Origin: Myroides marinus
GTDB lineage: Bacteria; Bacteroidota; Bacteroidia; Flavobacteriales; Flavobacteriaceae
Direction of reading: 5' to 3'
DNA: 64,000 nucleotides
Assembly: GCF_900109075.1 (NCBI RefSeq)
Contig: NZ_FNYS01000009.1
Coordinates: forward strand, 80,967-144,966
Part shown: positions 7,294 to 15,439 of the stretch, piece by piece
How the letters are laid out: each line of letters starts with the position of its first letter
How positions within the stretch are numbered: position 1 is the stretch's first letter
Notes under the pieces: generated by a model
Databases searched by the model: none
Told to the model about the DNA's origin: nothing
Seen by the model: only the letters and a program-made list of their open reading frames with translations
Translations under genes and position numbers: made by a program

Positions 7294-8673
7294 TTATAAC
7301 TCTTTACCTATTGTCTTAATTTCGTATAAATCAGAAGCCATCTGTATGTCTCCCTCTTTATTAACAACTACAATCTTAGTACTATCTAGTCTGACTAAGA
7401 TATTATCACCTTCTACACTAGAAGAACGCACTTGTGTCCAGTCTGTCTTCTTAGTCCATATGACACTTCCATCTAAGCTACTAATCTTTTGTAACGTAAT
7501 AGTCTCTTTTTCTAAAACTGACATCTTGATAGCGATGATTACAGACTCTGCATCACTTGCTAATATCTTTCCTCCATCTACATAAGTGTGATTAGGTGTT
7601 AGGTCTTTTATAGAAACTATTTTAGCCTTTGCTTTAGTATAAGGCATCACCAAAACTTTTTTATAAGGTGATCTCTCTGTGAATATTCCAGATCCTCCAT
7701 AATCTTTTCTCCATCCAAAGTTGACATTGTACTGTGGATATCCTCGCTGAGTCATATGCTCATATTGTATCAACTGTATTTCTTCATCTGGAAAATCATG
7801 ACTCACGCTAGAAAATTTATACGAAGTAGTCTTCTCAGGATCTGGTAACTGTCTGTCATATATATTAGACACCTTATCTATAGGTAGCACTACTCCTATA
7901 GAATCATACAATACATACTGTTTTCCCTTATTATTAGTTACTGTTAAGCATCCGTCAAAATTTCTAGATTCAACAGCTGCTACACCTCCAGCAAATTCTG
8001 GATACTTGACAAAGAAAGTATCTGTTACATTTTCAAACACTTTATGTGATGGATTGTATAAGAATAAATAATAGTGGTTAACGATTAAGAATAATTCATC
8101 ATTCGCTCCTCTATAATAGTCTAGCCTAGTACTCTGTGTCCCTGCTCCTATAACTGATAAATCTACTTCTATTGCTTTTCGACTTATTTCTTCTCCTGTC
8201 TTAGCGTCTAAGATGACAGTGATCACACTATTCTCCTTGCCTTTTTCTGCAAAAATATCATTAAACCATCCTGTGTAAACAATAACTTCATTCCCTTTAG
8301 GGTCTTTTATCATATCTACTTCATTAATTGAAGCATTTACATATCTTACGTCTCTCGCTGGCGGCGGAGTGGTATTATAACCAGTAGAATTAACGTTCTC
8401 TGGTGTTGAATCTGTCATTAAGAAAGAAGTTACCTGATAAGCAAAATAGACAAAAATAACGATAGATAATCCTATCATTGCTTTCTTCGCTACTTGTACT
8501 CCTTGCTCTGGGTTATAACTTCCTTTATTGTAATTGTGATTAATAGTAATATCATCATTATCTAAAAAGAACTGTGTATTACAGCTCCTACAGATATAGT
8601 GATCTTTCTTAGTCTCATCGACTTGATTGCTACCACACTGCGGACATACTATTTTCTTGATTGTTTTGGCCAT
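7294..8673 (-). CDS. Zinc-ribbon, single-pass membrane protein with beta-rich domain
   Basis: A 459-residue protein. Residues 9-35 hold a zinc ribbon (CPQCGSNQ ... YICRSCNTQF) of the kind often seen with SPFH proteins. A single membrane helix lies near residues 68-88, and a large beta-rich region follows (about 105-455) with repeated short strands like a propeller (GNEVIVYTGW, DELFLIVNHYYLF, KQYVLYDS). The ribbon is predicted cytosolic and the large domain extracytoplasmic. It lies 12 bases after nadC and 1 base before the SPFH gene. I do not recognise a named family for the whole protein. Confidence 0.75.
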   Translation of the reverse strand: MAKTIKKIVCPQCGSNQVDETKKDHYICRSCNTQFFLDNDDITINHNYNKGSYNPEQGVQVAKKAMIGLSIVIFVYFAYQVTSFLMTDSTPENVNSTGYNTTPPPARDVRYVNASINEVDMIKDPKGNEVIVYTGWFNDIFAEKGKENSVITVILDAKTGEEISRKAIEVDLSVIGAGTQSTRLDYYRGANDELFLIVNHYYLFLYNPSHKVFENVTDTFFVKYPEFAGGVAAVESRNFDGCLTVTNNKGKQYVLYDSIGVVLPIDKVSNIYDRQLPDPEKTTSYKFSSVSHDFPDEEIQLIQYEHMTQRGYPQYNVNFGWRKDYGGSGIFTERSPYKKVLVMPYTKAKAKIVSIKDLTPNHTYVDGGKILASDAESVIIAIKMSVLEKETITLQKISSLDGSVIWTKKTDWTQVRSSSVEGDNILVRLDSTKIVVVNKEGDIQMASDLYEIKTIGKEL

Positions 8674-8685
8674 GCTTTTGTTTTA

Positions 8686-9546
8686 CTATAGAACTGCTTT
8701 TAGGCTTAAGTCCATATTGTGTACTGAATGTGTCAATGCTCCTGAAGAAACATAGTTCACTCCACATAGTGCATATTCTCTGACCGTACTCTCATCGATA
8801 TTACCTGATGACTCTGTCTGACATTGATCTCCGATAAGTGCTACTGCCTCACGTGTCATCTCATAATCAAAGTTATCTAGTAGAATGCGGTGTACATTAT
8901 CACATGCTAAGATTTGTCTTACCTCATCGATGCTACGTGCTTCCACGATAATCTTTAGGTCTTTATTATTGTCTTTTAAGTATTGATTCGTCTTATCGAT
9001 AGCTTGTTTAATCCCTCCAGCGAAGTCAATATGGTTATCTTTAAGCATAATCATATCGTATAGAGCGAAACGGTGGTTCTCACCTCCTGCTATCTTCACT
9101 GCCCACTTCTCTATAGCTCTGATACCTGGTGTAGTCTTACGTGTATCTAATATCTTAGTACCTGTTCCTTCTAATAAGTTAACGAATACGCGTGTCTTCG
9201 TAGCGATAGCACTCATGCGTTGCATAGCATTAAGCATTAGACGTTCTGCTTTAAGGATAGATTGAGACGATCCTGATACATATAGTACAACATCTCCTAC
9301 TTTCACTTCTGCTCCATCCGCTATACATACTTCTACTTCTAAAGTAGGGTCTACATAAGCTAATACCATCTTAGCAAACTCTACACCTGCTATATATCCG
9401 TCTTCTTTTACTAATAACTTCGCTTTACCTGTAGCTGTAGCAGGAATACATGCTAATGAGCTATGGTCTCCATCTCCTACATCTTCGCGTATAGCGTTCT
9501 TTATAATTATATCTAGTTCTGCTTTAAATTGCTCTTCTGAAATCAT
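8686..9546 (-). CDS. nadC: Nicotinate-nucleotide pyrophosphorylase (carboxylating)
   Basis: Converts quinolinate and PRPP to nicotinate mononucleotide, CO2 and pyrophosphate in de novo NAD synthesis. The family pattern is complete: DVGDGDHSS near the start, RKTTPGIRAIEKWAVKIAGG, then KDNHI, and EARSIDEV with LLDNF towards the end. I start at the ATG at 9546 (MISEEQF..., 286 residues); the frame stays open another 22 codons upstream but those residues are not family-like. It heads an operon with membrane-stress-type genes, an uncommon partnership for NAD synthesis. Confidence 0.93.
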   Translation of the reverse strand: MISEEQFKAELDIIIKNAIREDVGDGDHSSLACIPATATGKAKLLVKEDGYIAGVEFAKMVLAYVDPTLEVEVCIADGAEVKVGDVVLYVSGSSQSILKAERLMLNAMQRMSAIATKTRVFVNLLEGTGTKILDTRKTTPGIRAIEKWAVKIAGGENHRFALYDMIMLKDNHIDFAGGIKQAIDKTNQYLKDNNKDLKIIVEARSIDEVRQILACDNVHRILLDNFDYEMTREAVALIGDQCQTESSGNIDESTVREYALCGVNYVSSGALTHSVHNMDLSLKAVL

Positions 9547-9667
9547 ATTAAAAAAAATTTGCGATGCTAAAATAAGAAATGTTTTACCAAATCTTATTAT
9601 AGAACATCGCAAACTATGAGTTGAGTAGTTGGGATTCTATGTATATCCTAACTATTATTTTATGAGA

Positions 9668-10243
9668 TTATCCGATAGTTACTCCTAACATTTTATAGAA
9701 TTCTCTAAGGATATCTGGATGACCTGGCCAAGCTGGAGAAGTCACTAAGTTACCATCTACTACTGCTTTATCAACGCCTACTTCCTTATATGTGCCACCT
9801 GCCAGAGTTACTTCTGGTCCTACTGCAGGATATGCTGTTAAGGTTCTTCCTTTTAATACATCTGCAGGAGTCAATACTTGTATTCCGTGGCAGATAGCTG
9901 CTACTGGTAAGTTCTTCTCAAAGAAGTACTTTACAAAGTCAATCACCTTACTATTAAGACGAATATATTCTGATGATCTTCCTCCACAGATATATAGTCC
10001 ATCGTAATCTGAAATATTCACCTCGTCAAATGATTTATTAATCACAAAATTATGTCCTCTTAGTTCTGCATAAGTTTGAAATCCTACGAAGTCGTGTACT
10101 GCTGTAGCGATTACTTCATTCTTCTTCTTACCTGGGCATACTACATCTACCTGTACACCTACTGATAATAGTGCTTGATAAGGTACCATCACTTCATAAT
10201 CTTCTACGAAGTCACCTGCTAACATTAAAACTGATTTTGCCAT
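9668..10243 (-). CDS. DJ-1/PfpI family protein
   Basis: A 191-residue cytosolic protein of the DJ-1/PfpI superfamily. It has the nucleophile elbow AICHG (Cys about 117) and a conserved acidic residue in GDFVEDYEV near residue 15. YICGGRSSEY and GVDKAVVDGNLVTSPAWPGHP are also family features. Members include glyoxalase III-like or chaperone-like enzymes and class I amidotransferase relatives; the specific substrate cannot be told here. It is a stand-alone leftward gene between nadC and a rightward lipoprotein gene. Confidence 0.85.
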   Translation of the reverse strand: MAKSVLMLAGDFVEDYEVMVPYQALLSVGVQVDVVCPGKKKNEVIATAVHDFVGFQTYAELRGHNFVINKSFDEVNISDYDGLYICGGRSSEYIRLNSKVIDFVKYFFEKNLPVAAICHGIQVLTPADVLKGRTLTAYPAVGPEVTLAGGTYKEVGVDKAVVDGNLVTSPAWPGHPDILREFYKMLGVTIG

Positions 10244-10397
10244 TTTTATTCTTTTTGATTAATATGCTTCTAAGATAATTATTTAAATGTATCTTCTGTG
10301 TTATCATTCTAAAAAAAGAGGCTAAAAATGCTTATTCACTCATACTTTTTAGTAATTTTAAACAAAATCAAGAACAACTTAAAATACAATCATCCCT

Positions 10398-10898
10398 ATG
10401 AAATCAAAAATTGCCATGTTAGCGCTTGCAGTAACTACATTAGTTAGCTGTAACCAAAAAGTAGCTCCTACTCAAAATGTAAAAGTTCAAGACCTATATA
10501 CTATAGAAGTACCTGGTACATTTGCAGCAATGCAAGAACTATATCCTAATGCAGATATACAATACGGAAATACATTTAAACAAATGTATCTAGTAACTAC
10601 ACATGAAGATAAATCTAAAACTGCTAACTTCGATGAGTATGTAACGAAGAGTCTAGCTGGATATAATAAAAGACCTAATTATGAGATCATCAATCAAGAG
10701 GATGTGCGCATAAATGGGATAGCAGGTAAACGCTATGAAATACAAATGTCTCAAGAAAAGGATATGATGTATATGATACAGGTAATGCTAGACGGTAAAA
10801 AAGCTAATTATCAATATATTACTTGGACAACTGGAGAGAACAGACAAGCTCAAAAAGATAATTTCTTAAATACTTTAGCATCTTTTAAAGAACAATAA
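10398..10898 (+). CDS. Small predicted lipoprotein
   Basis: A 166-residue protein with a lipoprotein signal (MKSKIAMLALAVTTLVSC, Cys18). The mature part starts with an N-terminal VQDLYTIEVPGTFAAM segment and ends with NFLNTLASFKEQ, a layout seen in small PsbP/DUF1795-like lipoproteins, but I would not name the family. It lies 100 bases before the azurin gene, on the same strand. No enzymatic motif is visible. Confidence 0.7.
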   Translation: MKSKIAMLALAVTTLVSCNQKVAPTQNVKVQDLYTIEVPGTFAAMQELYPNADIQYGNTFKQMYLVTTHEDKSKTANFDEYVTKSLAGYNKRPNYEIINQEDVRINGIAGKRYEIQMSQEKDMMYMIQVMLDGKKANYQYITWTTGENRQAQKDNFLNTLASFKEQ

Positions 10899-10999
10899 TA
10901 TTTTAACAAAGTTTAAACATTAACAGATGGCTTTTGTTGTACCTTTATAGTACTCAAAATGAGTGCTTAAAAGCACTAAATAGTTAAATACAAAATATT

Positions 11000-11512
11000 A
11001 TGAAAAAATTAAATTTAGCTTTAGCAGTATTAGCAACAAGTACTATGTTATTCTCTTGTGGTGAGAAAAAAGCAGATACTACAACTACTCCAACAGAAAC
11101 TCCTGCTGAGGCTCCTGCAGCTCCAGAAGAAGTAACTGGTGTACAAATCACTATCAATGCTGGTGATGATATGAAGTTTGACCAAAGCGAAATCAAAGTT
11201 CCTGTAGGAGAAAAAGTTACTTTAACTTTAAAACACACAGGTAAAATGGACAAAGCTGTTATGGGACACAACTGGGTATTATTAAAACCAGGTACTGATA
11301 TGACTGCTTTTGCTACTGACGCTTCTCAAGCTGCTGATACAGATTATATCGCTGCTAAAGATGCAGATAAAGTAGTTGCTCATACTAAAACTATCGGTGG
11401 TGGAGAAACTACTACAGTAGAATTCACAATCACTGAAGCTGGTACTTACGATTTCTTATGTACTTTCCCAGCTCACTTCGCTATGATGCAAGGTAAATTA
11501 ATCGCTGAATAG
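11000..11512 (+). CDS. Azurin-like blue copper lipoprotein
   Basis: A 170-residue periplasmic-side lipoprotein (signal to Cys20, then a T/P/E/A-rich linker of about 25 residues). The cupredoxin domain (about 46-170) has the type 1 copper ligands: His90 in MGHNWVL, then Cys154, His159 and Met163 in CTFPAHFAMM, with azurin spacing. Azurins carry electrons to nitrite reductase or cytochrome oxidases. The nirK 40 kb away is a plausible acceptor, though its fused haem domain may take that role. A strong terminator follows. Confidence 0.92.
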   Translation: MKKLNLALAVLATSTMLFSCGEKKADTTTTPTETPAEAPAAPEEVTGVQITINAGDDMKFDQSEIKVPVGEKVTLTLKHTGKMDKAVMGHNWVLLKPGTDMTAFATDASQAADTDYIAAKDADKVVAHTKTIGGGETTTVEFTITEAGTYDFLCTFPAHFAMMQGKLIAE

Positions 11513-11533
11513 TATTATCACATTCAATATTAG

Positions 11534-11564
11534 AAGGAGTTGCTCAATGGGCAGCTCCTTTTTT
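11534..11564 (+). terminator. Azurin gene terminator
   Basis: Stem AAGGAGTTGC / GCAGCTCCTT (one G-U pair) followed by TTTTTTAT, 22 bases after the azurin stop. Confidence 0.85.
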
Positions 11565-11704
11565 ATTACCCTATTCTTAGAGTGCGACTTTCTCCTCTTA
11601 ATAGGAATACCCTATATTCTACTATAAAAAAGCATAAAATATGTTAAATATGACGATTTAAGGTCATTTTACCTCAAAATATGCAGTCATATTTTTCTGA
11701 CTAA

Positions 11705-11735
11705 TTGGTTATTCTTATTTAAGCGTGTATATTTG
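11705..11735 (+). promoter_or_regulatory. Promoter of the YceI gene
   Basis: A perfect Bacteroidota -7 element TATATTTG (11728-11735) with TTGG at 11705-11708, about 20 bases upstream. It overlaps the first candidate ATG of the reading frame, which argues for the later ATG at 11759 as the true start. Confidence 0.75.
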
Positions 11736-11758
11736 TGTTCAACAAATTAGCATATAAA

Positions 11759-12463
11759 ATGAAAAAAATTGTATTGTCATTAGCTGTAATCGCTACGTTG
11801 ACTCTTGCATCTTGTGGAAACAAAAATGCAGATAAGGCAACAACTACTACTGAACAAGAAGTTGCTGTAGAACAAGGAGATAAATACTCTATCAACTTAA
11901 CTGAGAGTAATGTAACTTGGAAAGTAGGTCACAAAGGAGGAGTAAATCCTCGTTATGGTACTTTAACTTTAAAAGCTGGTGATATCGCTATCGATGCTAA
12001 TGGGTTAAATGCTGGTTCTTACACTATCGATATGACATCGATCAATGCAGATATCGCTTCTGTAGATAATGACGCAACTAAAAAAGGAGATTTAGAAGGA
12101 CACTTAAAAAGTGCTGACTTCTTTAACGTAGAAGCTAATCCTACTGTTGATTTTAAAATCACTAAAGTAGAAGATTTCGACGCTGCTAAACATACTAGCA
12201 AAGTAGAAGGAGCTAACAAAGTAGTAAGTGGAAACTTAACTATCTTAGGAAAAACTGTAAACATCACTTTCCCTGCTAAAGTTACTGTAGAAAACGGTAA
12301 AGCTGTTATGGATGCTTCATTCGTAGCTGACCGTACAGAATGGGGATTAGTATTCGGTACTACTGATAAAGATTCAGGTGCAGCTCTTAACCCAGCTGAT
12401 TGGGCTATCAGTAAAGATATGGAAATTGGTATTCATTTAGTAGCTGATAAAGTAGCTGAATAA
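11759..12463 (+). CDS. YceI family lipoprotein
   Basis: A lipoprotein (MKKIVLSLAVIATLTLASC, lipobox Cys19 from this start) with a YceI domain, a lipocalin-like barrel that binds polyisoprenoid or similar lipids. Visible family features are NVTWKVGHKGG, HLKSADFFNVEANPTVDFKI and NLTILGKTVNITFPA. I use the second in-frame ATG (234 residues), because the first lies inside the promoter and would add residues before the signal peptide. A perfect 12-bp terminator stem follows, so it is monocistronic. Confidence 0.9.
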   Translation: MKKIVLSLAVIATLTLASCGNKNADKATTTTEQEVAVEQGDKYSINLTESNVTWKVGHKGGVNPRYGTLTLKAGDIAIDANGLNAGSYTIDMTSINADIASVDNDATKKGDLEGHLKSADFFNVEANPTVDFKITKVEDFDAAKHTSKVEGANKVVSGNLTILGKTVNITFPAKVTVENGKAVMDASFVADRTEWGLVFGTTDKDSGAALNPADWAISKDMEIGIHLVADKVAE

Positions 12464-12484
12464 TTACTCTAAAACATACTATAC

Positions 12485-12516
12485 AAAGAGTTACTCAAAT
12501 GAGTAACTCTTTTTTT
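12485..12516 (+). terminator. YceI gene terminator
   Basis: Perfect 12-bp stem AAAGAGTTACTC / GAGTAACTCTTT with an AAAT loop and a T tail. Confidence 0.9.
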
Positions 12517-12552
12517 ATTGCTAATTCTAAAACGGTTAAAAGAATAAAGCCG

Positions 12553-12560
12553 TAACTTTG
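12553..12560 (+). promoter_or_regulatory. -7 element upstream of ypdA
   Basis: TAACTTTG, a perfect TAnnTTTG match, 25 bases before the ATG at 12586. Confidence 0.65.
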
Positions 12561-12585
12561 ATAATCTGAATAGAGATTAAATATT

Positions 12586-13569
12586 ATGAAGCATTTTGAC
12601 ATTATAATTATAGGGGGTGGCCCTATAGGTATAGCTTGTGGGATAGAAGCAAAGAAAAACGGATTGTCTTATCTTATCATTGAGAAAGGATGTCTAGTGA
12701 ACTCACTTTATCACTATCCTGTCAATATGCAATTCTTCTCGTCTTCTGAACTATTAGAATTAGATAAAATCCCTTTTATCAGCAAGGAGAACAAACCTCG
12801 TCGTAGCGAAGCTTTAGAATACTACCGTAGAGTAGTTACTACAAATGAGCTTAACATCAACTTATTTGAGGCTGTTATAGAAACTCAAAAAGACAAAGAA
12901 GGTATATTCCACGTAAAAACGTCTAAGGATAGCTATACAGCTAAAGATGTTATTATCGCTACTGGTTTTTATGACATTCCTAATCCGCTAAACATTCCAG
13001 GAGAAAACCTTCCTAAAGTATCACACTACTATACAGATCCTCATTACTATGCTGGTATGGATGTAGTCGTAGTTGGTGCAAGTAATTCTTCTGTGGATGC
13101 TGCACTAGAGTGCTACCGCAAAGGAGCTAAAGTAACAATGGTAGTCAGAGATAGTGAGATTAGTTCACACGTTAAATATTGGGTAAAACCTGATATAGAA
13201 AACAGAATTAAAGAAGGAAGTATCACTGCTCTATTCAACAGTAATATTAAAGAAATAACTGATAATTCAGTCGTAATCAACAATAATAACGAAGAAATCA
13301 CAATAAAAAACGACTTTGTCCTTGCACTTACGGGATATCGTCCTAACTTTGTGTTTTTAGAACAATTAGGTGTATCTATTTCTAATGATGAGAATAGAAC
13401 TCCTACTTACAATACAGAAACTATGGAAACAAATGTGACGAACTTATATTTAGCAGGTGTAGTATGCGGTGGTTTAAACACGCACACTTGGTTTATTGAG
13501 AACTCTAGAATTCACGCTGTTACCATTCTTACACACATCATCTCTAAGTATCGATATTGTCGATTTTAG
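12586..13569 (+). CDS. ypdA: YpdA-family FAD/NAD(P)H thiol reductase
   Basis: A 327-residue two-dinucleotide-fold flavoprotein: FAD motif IIIGGGPIGIACG at residues 6-18 and a second fold VVVVGASNSSVDAALE near residue 165. The opening block NMQFFSSSELLELD is typical of YpdA (Bdr), which reduces bacillithiol disulfide in Firmicutes and Bacteroidota. No CxxC redox motif of thioredoxin reductase is present, which fits YpdA. Its stop overlaps that of the convergent Fur-family gene by 4 bases. Bacillithiol as substrate is family knowledge, not shown here. Confidence 0.88.
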   Translation: MKHFDIIIIGGGPIGIACGIEAKKNGLSYLIIEKGCLVNSLYHYPVNMQFFSSSELLELDKIPFISKENKPRRSEALEYYRRVVTTNELNINLFEAVIETQKDKEGIFHVKTSKDSYTAKDVIIATGFYDIPNPLNIPGENLPKVSHYYTDPHYYAGMDVVVVGASNSSVDAALECYRKGAKVTMVVRDSEISSHVKYWVKPDIENRIKEGSITALFNSNIKEITDNSVVINNNNEEITIKNDFVLALTGYRPNFVFLEQLGVSISNDENRTPTYNTETMETNVTNLYLAGVVCGGLNTHTWFIENSRIHAVTILTHIISKYRYCRF

Positions 13570-13982
13570 GACTTGCATTCCTTACACACTCCTTTAGCTA
13601 CAACGTCTATATCATCTAGCTGAAAACCAGCTGGAACTTCTATTTTAGGAATAGACACTTGTGTTAGACAGATTGTCTTTTTACAATTGCTACACACAAA
13701 ATGTAAATGAGTATCGTGATGATGATCTTCATCACACTCCTGAGCACATAATGCATATTGAGTAACATTATTAGTCGTAATACTATGAAGCAGTCCTTTG
13801 CTTTCAAAGGTTTTTACTGTTCTATATAAAGTCACTCGATCAGATTGTTCAAAGCTTGCTTCTATATCGGCAAGTGATACTGCACCTTTTTGTTTCTTCA
13901 GAAACTTCAGCACCAATAAACGCATCGCAGTAGGATTAATCTTTTTAGCTTCTAATTCTTGCTCTAAACTAAGTGTACTCAT
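13566..13982 (-). CDS. Fur-family metal-dependent repressor
   Basis: A 138-residue regulator. The N-terminal winged helix (about 10-80) contains RVTLYRTVKTFESKGLLH. The C-terminal metal and dimer domain has a histidine-rich HHHDTHLHFVC and the structural CxxC pairs CSNCKKTIC and CKEC. The histidine cluster allows Fur, Zur or PerR identity, so metal specificity is left open. A perfect 17-bp palindrome overlaps its own -7 element, predicting autorepression. It converges with ypdA; a redox link is possible but not demonstrated. Confidence 0.88.
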   Translation of the reverse strand: MSTLSLEQELEAKKINPTAMRLLVLKFLKKQKGAVSLADIEASFEQSDRVTLYRTVKTFESKGLLHSITTNNVTQYALCAQECDEDHHHDTHLHFVCSNCKKTICLTQVSIPKIEVPAGFQLDDIDVVAKGVCKECKS

Positions 13983-14004
13983 TTTATTTCATTTTGTGTA
14001 ATAA

Positions 14005-14025
14005 CAAAGATAAACATTGTTTATC
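14005..14025 (-). promoter_or_regulatory. Promoter and palindromic operator of the Fur-family gene
   Basis: The minus-strand -7 element TATCTTTG (14005-14012) overlaps a perfect 17-bp dyad, GATAAACA-T-TGTTTATC, at 14009-14025. Such AT-rich dyads of this size are typical Fur/Zur/PerR boxes. Position over the -7 element implies repression. Confidence 0.75.
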
Positions 14026-14185
14026 GATTGTGCAGTTTATCTCACCGACATTCTATTTAACAACATCTTAGCTTAAATACAATCAGAATTATTTAATCAA
14101 AATAAACATATTTGACTGTTATAGTAGAAAATAAAAACATATATTTATTTTTTCACAACAATCAAACTAAAAATATAAACTCAAA

Positions 14186-15391
14186 GTGAATAGTAAACTT
14201 ATAGGGAGTTCCCTTATTATAGCAGGTACAGCAATCGGTGGTGGAATGTTAGCCATGCCGATTATATCATCAGGTGTAGGATTTATAGGCATCACAATAG
14301 TAATGATACTAATATGGTTAACGATGTGTTATACCGCTATTCTATTAGTAGAAACTTATAAAGACAATAATCCCGAAGATGGACTAAGCACCATGACATA
14401 TAAATATCTAGGTAAAGCAGGTTCTATAGTTACTGGAATTAGTATGTTAACGTTAATGTATGCATTAGTAAGTGCCTATATTGCCGGAGGTAGTGATATT
14501 CTACGATTAAATCTAAGCAAATGGCTAGGTGCTGATATTAGCCCACAGATAACAGCCTTTATATTCACCGTATTATTTGGAGGTATTGTTGGTCTTGGAG
14601 CTCGTATAGTAGATATTGCGACAAAATGGATATTTGTCATCAAACTATTATTTCTATTTGTGGTAATTGTGGTAATCTTTGGACATGTCAAAATAGACAA
14701 TTTATTACAAATGCCCTTAGAGAGTAAGCTGTTCTTCTCTTCTATTCCTGTTATATTCACTTCATTTGGTTTTCATATTGTTGTACCTAGTATGGTAAAA
14801 TACTTAGATGGAGATATCAAGATGCTGAAAAAGGCTTTTATCTACGGAAGTTTATTACCACTTATCGTATATGTTATTTGGCAATTGTCAATCCTAGGTA
14901 GTATAGAACCAGAGACGTTCTTCACTATTATCAAAGAGACTAAAGGATTAGAAGCTGTAATCATAGCTGTAAATGGAGTATCTGAATCTAAATGGATGAA
15001 TATACCATTAAACATATTCTTTGCAGCAGCTATCCTTACTTCATTCTTAGGAGTTGCACTGGCTTTATTTGATTATGTGAAAGACCTGAGTAAGAAAAAG
15101 TCATTTGGAAAAAACACAGTGATTATATACCTAATCACATTTATTCCACCTTTACTATTTGCTTTGTACTACCCAAAAGGCTTTGTAATAGCTCTTAGTT
15201 ATGCAGCGATATCTGTAGTGATCACGTCTCTATTTATTCCTGTACTGATGTACATTAAAGTAAAACAAGAGAGAAAAGAATCTATAACTTTATTCCAAAA
15301 GATAGCTTTTAGCCTGATTTTTGCTTTTGGAACGAGCATCTTGGTAATACAAGTATTAATGACAGCGGGAATTCTCCCAATCTTAGATTAA
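14186..15391 (+). CDS. Aromatic amino acid permease (HAAAP family), first copy
   Basis: A 401-residue inner-membrane protein with about eleven helices. It opens with SSLIIAGTAIGGGMLAMPII, the hallmark of the hydroxy/aromatic amino acid permeases (TyrP, TnaB, Mtr), proton symporters for tyrosine or tryptophan. It starts with GTG. A paralogue follows after 48 bases, apparently in the same operon; both share the IAGT-IG-GMLAMPIIS and TSFGFxxVxPSxVKYL blocks. The individual substrate cannot be assigned. Confidence 0.88.
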   Translation: MNSKLIGSSLIIAGTAIGGGMLAMPIISSGVGFIGITIVMILIWLTMCYTAILLVETYKDNNPEDGLSTMTYKYLGKAGSIVTGISMLTLMYALVSAYIAGGSDILRLNLSKWLGADISPQITAFIFTVLFGGIVGLGARIVDIATKWIFVIKLLFLFVVIVVIFGHVKIDNLLQMPLESKLFFSSIPVIFTSFGFHIVVPSMVKYLDGDIKMLKKAFIYGSLLPLIVYVIWQLSILGSIEPETFFTIIKETKGLEAVIIAVNGVSESKWMNIPLNIFFAAAILTSFLGVALALFDYVKDLSKKKSFGKNTVIIYLITFIPPLLFALYYPKGFVIALSYAAISVVITSLFIPVLMYIKVKQERKESITLFQKIAFSLIFAFGTSILVIQVLMTAGILPILD

Positions 15392-15439
15392 TGAAACAAA
15401 AACTAATTCAACGAATTAAATAAATTTAAACAAATAGAA

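Noticed and set aside
9547..9612. 22-codon N-terminal extension of nadC
   Set aside because: Residues do not match NadC; the ATG at 9546 gives the usual N-terminus and length.
10932..10947. Azurin promoter (TTTG with TACCTTTA)
   Set aside because: The two elements are only 4 bases apart and the -7 match is imperfect, so no promoter is claimed.
11735..11758. Upstream ATG of the YceI gene
   Set aside because: It overlaps the -7 promoter element and would place residues before the lipoprotein signal.
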